A stretch of DNA of 64,000 nucleotides. Origin: Pseudoxanthomonas winnipegensis. GTDB taxonomy: Bacteria > Pseudomonadota > Gammaproteobacteria > Xanthomonadales > Xanthomonadaceae. Position numbers and translations under genes: made by a program. The stretch lies in assembly GCF_004283755.1 (NCBI RefSeq), contig NZ_SHMH01000003.1, positions 248,001-312,000 of the forward strand, given 5' to 3'. Below the pieces are notes generated by a model. The model ran no database searches. It saw only the letters and a program-made list of their open reading frames with translations, and was not told the origin of the DNA. Positions 62,904 through 64,000 of this stretch are shown here, piece after piece. The number at the start of each line of letters is the position of its first letter. The first letter of the stretch is position 1.

Positions 62904-64000
62904 GCAAGCAGGGGAAGTTGCGCGTGGTCGACGGTGGCGCTTCGCCTCCGCCTGACAGCGAGAGCTGGAAGGAGCAGTTGACGTTCAACCGTGACGGCAA
63001 CGTCGAGGGCACGCTGCACAACCTGATCCTGATCTTCGACAACGACAAGCGCCTGGCGAAGCTTTGGTGGCTCAACGACAGCAGCAACCAGATCGAGCTG
63101 ACGCGAGACCCACCGTGGAGCGGTGGCAAGCGGACCGAGTTCATCGACTCGGACGCCTACGAACTGGCAGCGTGGCTGCAGCACCCGAAGAACTACAACG
63201 CCAAATGCAGCGACGAGGCTGTTCTAAAAAGCGTCATCGCGGTGGCGCGCCGCTATCGGAGGCACCCAATTCGCGATTACCTCCATTCACTGGTTTGGGA
63301 TGGACAGCCACGCGTCGAGGCGATGCTTGTGGAGATGTTCGGCGCCGCAGACACGACCTACAGCAGGCGCGCAGCGCAATGCTTCGCGGTCAGCGCGGTG
63401 GCCCGCATCCTGTGGGAGGACCCCAAGCAGCCTCACGTCGGCGCGCAGGTGGATTTCATGCTGGTACTGGAAGGCGAGCAGGGAAAGCGCAAGTCCAGCA
63501 GCCTGCGCGCGATCTTCGGCAGTGAGTGGTTTGTCGAAACCAGCGAATCACCCAGCGGCAAAGACTTCTATCAGGTGATCCAAGGCGCTTGGGGCGTCGA
63601 GATCGGCGAGATGGACAGCTTCAGCAAAGGTGATGTGACCAGCGTCAAGACAGCTATCACCCGACGTGTCGACAAGTTTCGTGCGCCCTATGAGCGCGTT
63701 CCGCGAAGCTACCGGCGCGAGTGCGTTTTCGCGGGCACCACGAACGAGCATCAGTACCTGCGCGACCCGACTGGCGGCCGGCGCTTCCTGCCGGTGCGCA
63801 CTGATGGCGAGGCGCGCATCGAGGCGATCAAAGCGGCGCGGGATCAGCTGTGGGCCGAGGCGGTGCAGATGTTCCTCGCTGGCTTCGAGTGGTGGCTGCT
63901 GCCAGAGGACGCAGCCGAGCAACAGGCCGCGCGGTACGTGGGCGACAGCTGGGAGGGCAGGGTAGAGCGATGGGTCGACGTACGCAGCGACCCGGGCAAG
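62900..64000 (+). CDS. VapE-family replicative helicase, cut by the window edge
   Basis: Runs off the right edge; 367 codons are visible. Starts MSKQGKLRVVDGGAS. The VapE (virulence-associated E, P4 helicase-like) features are DYLHSLVWDGQPRVEAMLVE, a P-loop in LEGEQGKRKSSSLRAIFG (G-x-x-G-x-K-S form), the Walker B-like WGVEIGEMDSF, sensor text FAGTTNEHQYL and the arginine finger GGRRFLPV. It partners the upstream primase. Confidence 0.9.
   Translation, partial: MSKQGKLRVVDGGASPPPDSESWKEQLTFNRDGNVEGTLHNLILIFDNDKRLAKLWWLNDSSNQIELTRDPPWSGGKRTEFIDSDAYELAAWLQHPKNYNAKCSDEAVLKSVIAVARRYRRHPIRDYLHSLVWDGQPRVEAMLVEMFGAADTTYSRRAAQCFAVSAVARILWEDPKQPHVGAQVDFMLVLEGEQGKRKSSSLRAIFGSEWFVETSESPSGKDFYQVIQGAWGVEIGEMDSFSKGDVTSVKTAITRRVDKFRAPYERVPRSYRRECVFAGTTNEHQYLRDPTGGRRFLPVRTDGEARIEAIKAARDQLWAEAVQMFLAGFEWWLLPEDAAEQQAARYVGDSWEGRVERWVDVRSDPGK

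Overview
The window is GC-rich DNA from a gammaproteobacterium, most likely of the Xanthomonadaceae (Stenotrophomonas, Xanthomonas or Pseudoxanthomonas type). That is an inference from base composition and from prophage genes related to Xylella/Xanthomonas phage families such as XF1762. Almost all of the window is mobile DNA: the right part of an integrative and conjugative element (ICE, about 1-47.9 kb, its left end outside the window), then the first 16 kb of a prophage (about 48-64 kb, continuing past the right edge). The junction between them carries a 3' fragment of a tRNA-Leu(TAA) gene.

ICE. From left to right: a complete copper-resistance island (copA-copB-DUF411-DUF2933-P-type ATPase-copC-copD transcribed leftward, copRS rightward, with a CopR-type palindrome between them); a conjugation and maintenance core (relaxase, TraF-like S26 peptidase, DUF2840, ribbon-helix-helix protein, ParA, three iterons, RepA, AlpA-like and DUF2285 regulators, DUF736, ParB, DUF932, RadC and small conserved proteins) in an order like that described for Tn4371-type ICEs; an arsenic operon (arsR, arsI, two unrelated arsenate reductases, acr3 and an unassigned ATP-grasp-like protein); a metal transposon-like block (Tn3-family transposase, tyrosine recombinase, MerR-family regulator, PbrT-like permease, cation diffusion facilitator, czcCBA and a small protein resembling a detached CDF cytoplasmic domain); a mer cluster without merA; then a DUF1016 nuclease gene overlapping the ICE integrase gene. 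The cargo would protect against Cu, As, Hg and Pb/Cd/Zn/Co.

Prophage. A tyrosine integrase follows the tRNA fragment. A leftward early operon (57.4 to 49.1 kb), a lysogeny cassette (CI/S24 repressor, HipA-like kinase, DUF3037) and a rightward early operon (Cro-like, CII, DksA/TraR zinc finger, primase, VapE helicase) are laid out as in lambdoid phages. The leftward and rightward promoters share one architecture (TTGACA, 18 bp, TAGATT, with the same repressor operator in the spacer).

The most striking system is a diversity-generating retroelement (DGR) inside the leftward early operon: two DUF1566 target genes with C-terminal variable repeats (VR), an avd accessory gene, a template repeat (TR) and a reverse transcriptase. 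TR and both VRs align over 110 bases without gaps. TR holds 23 adenines on the coding strand, all in one block; VR1 differs at 17 of them and VR2 at 13, and only one other difference exists. The TR also reads in frame as the N-terminus of the reverse transcriptase ORF.
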